Below are positions 22,379 through 23,435 of a DNA stretch of 23,435 nucleotides, one piece after another. A program made the translations under genes and the position numbers. The DNA comes from Ruminococcus sp. (lineage in GTDB: Bacteria; Bacillota_A; Clostridia; Oscillospirales; Ruminococcaceae), in contig JAFVAN010000016.1 in NCBI GenBank assembly GCA_017480485.1, forward strand, positions 1 to 23,435, given 5' to 3'. The notes below the pieces were generated by a model. It made no database searches and was not told the DNA's origin. It worked only from the letters and a program-made list of their open reading frames with translations. How positions within the stretch are numbered: the stretch's first letter is position 1; the number at the start of each line of letters is the position of its first letter.

Positions 22379-23041
22379 ATGAATACAAAGACGAAAATAA
22401 AGACAGCCGCTGACATTCTTATGACAGCGGCATTGCCCGTATTGATGTGTTATTCCATTGTCGGTGAAACGGCACATGAAATAATCGGCATTGCGATGTT
22501 TGCATTGTTTATCCTGCACCATATCTTTAACTTTGGCTGGATAAAATCGCTTTTCAAAGGGAAATACAATCTTCGCCGCATCGTCGGAACGCTTGTAAAT
22601 GCGTCGGTTCTCATCTGCATGATTGGGCTAATGTACAGCGGAATTGTGATTTCAAAGCATATTTTCACTTTTGTGCATATAGGCGGTGCAATGTTTGCCA
22701 GAACAGTACATATGCTATGCGCCTATTGGGGACTTGTTCTAATGAGCGTTCATCTCGGTATGCACATCTCCCAGATGGCGGCGAGAATGAAACTGAAAAG
22801 CAAGGCACTGATATGGACACTCCGTATCATCTTCGGTGTGATGGGAGCAGTTGGTATCTATGAGTTTATACAACTTAAATTCACGGACTATATGTTTGGC
22901 AGGGTGAAGTTTGTATTTATCGACATATCAGCTTCGGCTGTGCTGACAGCTATGCAATACCTTACGGTCATGGTGCTGTTTGCTTATATAGGCTATTTCC
23001 TGCATATTCTGTTTAATCAAAAAACAACGGCGGTTCAGTGA
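22379..23041 (+). CDS. DUF4405 membrane protein, cytochrome b-like
   Basis: This 220-aa protein starts at ATG 22379, two bases after the flavodoxin stop; a longer in-frame reading from 22325 overlaps the flavodoxin gene and is unlikely. It has about six hydrophobic segments (10-28, 32-52, 66-88, 95-125, 146-163, 188-212). Histidines lie in or near membrane helices (His33, 47, 48, 100, 111, 125, 129), as in DUF4405 proteins thought to bind haem. With the lipid-anchored flavodoxin it could move electrons from a membrane quinol or haem to surface FMN. No strong ribosome site is visible, consistent with translational coupling. The stop codon lies in the loop of the terminator hairpin. Confidence 0.85.
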   Translation: MNTKTKIKTAADILMTAALPVLMCYSIVGETAHEIIGIAMFALFILHHIFNFGWIKSLFKGKYNLRRIVGTLVNASVLICMIGLMYSGIVISKHIFTFVHIGGAMFARTVHMLCAYWGLVLMSVHLGMHISQMAARMKLKSKALIWTLRIIFGVMGAVGIYEFIQLKFTDYMFGRVKFVFIDISASAVLTAMQYLTVMVLFAYIGYFLHILFNQKTTAVQ

Positions 23042-23055
23042 CGAGCCGCCGTTGT
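23019..23055. terminator. Bidirectional rho-independent terminator between convergent genes
   Basis: A 13-bp stem (ACAACGGCGGTTC with GAGCCGCCGTTGT, one G-T pair) has a 6-base loop that contains the TGA of the DUF4405 gene. On the minus strand it is followed by six T residues (A run 23019-23024), strong for the Sir2-side genes. On the plus strand the tract is weaker. Confidence 0.9.
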
Positions 23056-23061
23056 GTTCTG

Positions 23062-23202
23062 TTATTCAAATTTTATTTTCAGCGAGCTGCCGGAGTTTTT
23101 AAGAATTTCAGCTATTTCCTCCGATGCTCCGACTTCATAGACCTGATAAGCTATCGCCCCTTTCTTTTCAGAAAAGCTATTTGATTTTAGCCAGCACTTC
23201 AT
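23062..23202 (-). CDS. Possible small protein (46 aa) overlapping the Sir2-like gene end
   Basis: This open frame starts at ATG 23202, inside the last codons of the Sir2-like gene and in another frame, and ends at TAA just before the terminator. The product contains AYQVYEVGASEEIAEILKNS and ends SSLKIKFE. The amphipathic helix and codon choice look natural, and the gap to the terminator is otherwise unexplained. GGGG lies a few bases upstream of the ATG. I do not recognise it. It could be a true coupled small gene, or the remnant of a longer C-terminal tail after a frameshift. Confidence 0.4.
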   Translation of the reverse strand: MKCWLKSNSFSEKKGAIAYQVYEVGASEEIAEILKNSGSSLKIKFE

Positions 23203-23435
23203 GAATATCCCCATTGATCAGAATACTCTGCGACCCTATCTCGTCCGGCGCATACGCTTCTCCGTAATTGAGGCAAGCATACACAGCTTTCGGATTCTGT
23301 GCCGTCATCTTCCAAAAAGGATACTTGATGATAACAGGCGTATTGTAGCCCACACCAAGCTCCAAAAACAGGATATGCTGTCCCTTGTGAGCTTGCAGAA
23401 AATCATCATACCGCTCTGCCGCCCTGTGCCAGCCC
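23177..23435 (-). CDS. Sir2-like NAD-dependent protein, C-terminal part (runs off the right edge)
   Basis: The frame is open from the window edge to TAG at 23177; 85 residues are visible. They read GWHRAAERYDDFLQ, then HILFLELGVGYNTPVIIKYP and later YACLNYGEAYAPDEI. The LELGVGxNTPxIIKYPF stretch is characteristic of the Sir2 family branch often linked to macrodomain genes (SirTM type, NAD-dependent protein ADP-ribosylation or deacylation), here the last part of the Rossmann-fold domain. The NAD-binding GAGxS and catalytic His regions lie outside the window. It is convergent with the DUF4405 gene and shares its terminator. Confidence 0.62.
   Translation of the reverse strand, partial: GWHRAAERYDDFLQAHKGQHILFLELGVGYNTPVIIKYPFWKMTAQNPKAVYACLNYGEAYAPDEIGSQSILINGDIHEVLAKIK

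Overview
The window looks like chromosome of a Gram-positive gut or rumen Clostridia member, most likely Ruminococcus or a close Oscillospiraceae relative. The evidence is an EcfA2/EcfT vitamin-transporter pair, a DUF5711-like membrane protein, a DUF6465-like Lys/Ala-rich protein beside HU, a surface protein ending in an NPATG sorting-like signal, iorAB plus paaK (anaerobic aryl-2-oxoacid metabolism), AGGAGG-type ribosome binding sites and near-consensus SigA promoters with 17-bp spacers. The taxonomy is inferred from gene content only.

Layout. Positions 1-480 are intergenic repeats. Positions 481-9564 carry nine minus-strand genes that read iorA, iorB, ecfA2, a DUF1275 membrane protein, ecfT, a 96-aa protein, truA, a DUF5711-like protein and a CvpA-like protein. 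A TTGACA/TATAAT promoter lies before iorA. A divergent promoter starts a plus-strand pair: a divergent phosphoglucosamine mutase and a SAM-dependent methyltransferase (9906-12435). Convergent to these is a minus-strand surface protein (12744-14221) whose signal-peptide region is interrupted by a frameshift. A minus-strand run then reads 298-aa membrane protein, hflX, a GNAT-Nudix fusion and paaK (18973 back to 14329). HU and the DUF6465-like gene form a separate minus-strand unit with its own promoter and terminator.

Beyond about 19.9 kb the sequence becomes visibly more AT-rich and the intergenic repeats disappear. This segment holds an SDR gene remnant, a sugar O-acetyltransferase, a pentapeptide-repeat protein, a flavodoxin-domain lipoprotein, a DUF4405 membrane cytochrome-like protein and, convergent at the edge, the C-terminal end of a Sir2-like gene. 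It looks like an acquired or differently evolving accessory segment.

The most striking content is the intergenic DNA of the GC-rich part. At least three kinds of structured repeats occupy most gaps between genes. Family 1 elements are about 105-115 bp, with long complementary arms built from AGAGG(CT/CA/TT)AGA-type units around two small triloop hairpins. The variable dinucleotide changes on both arms of each copy. Family 2 elements are about 85-115 bp, with nested CGCGAG/CTCGCG stems and a variable inner hairpin, and usually start at the stop codon of the preceding gene. The third kind comprises tandem arrays, of 75/76 bp at 1-327 and 73 bp at 1379-1552. Several genes take their stop codon from a repeat. 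These repeats, more than any protein gene, are the candidate undescribed system.
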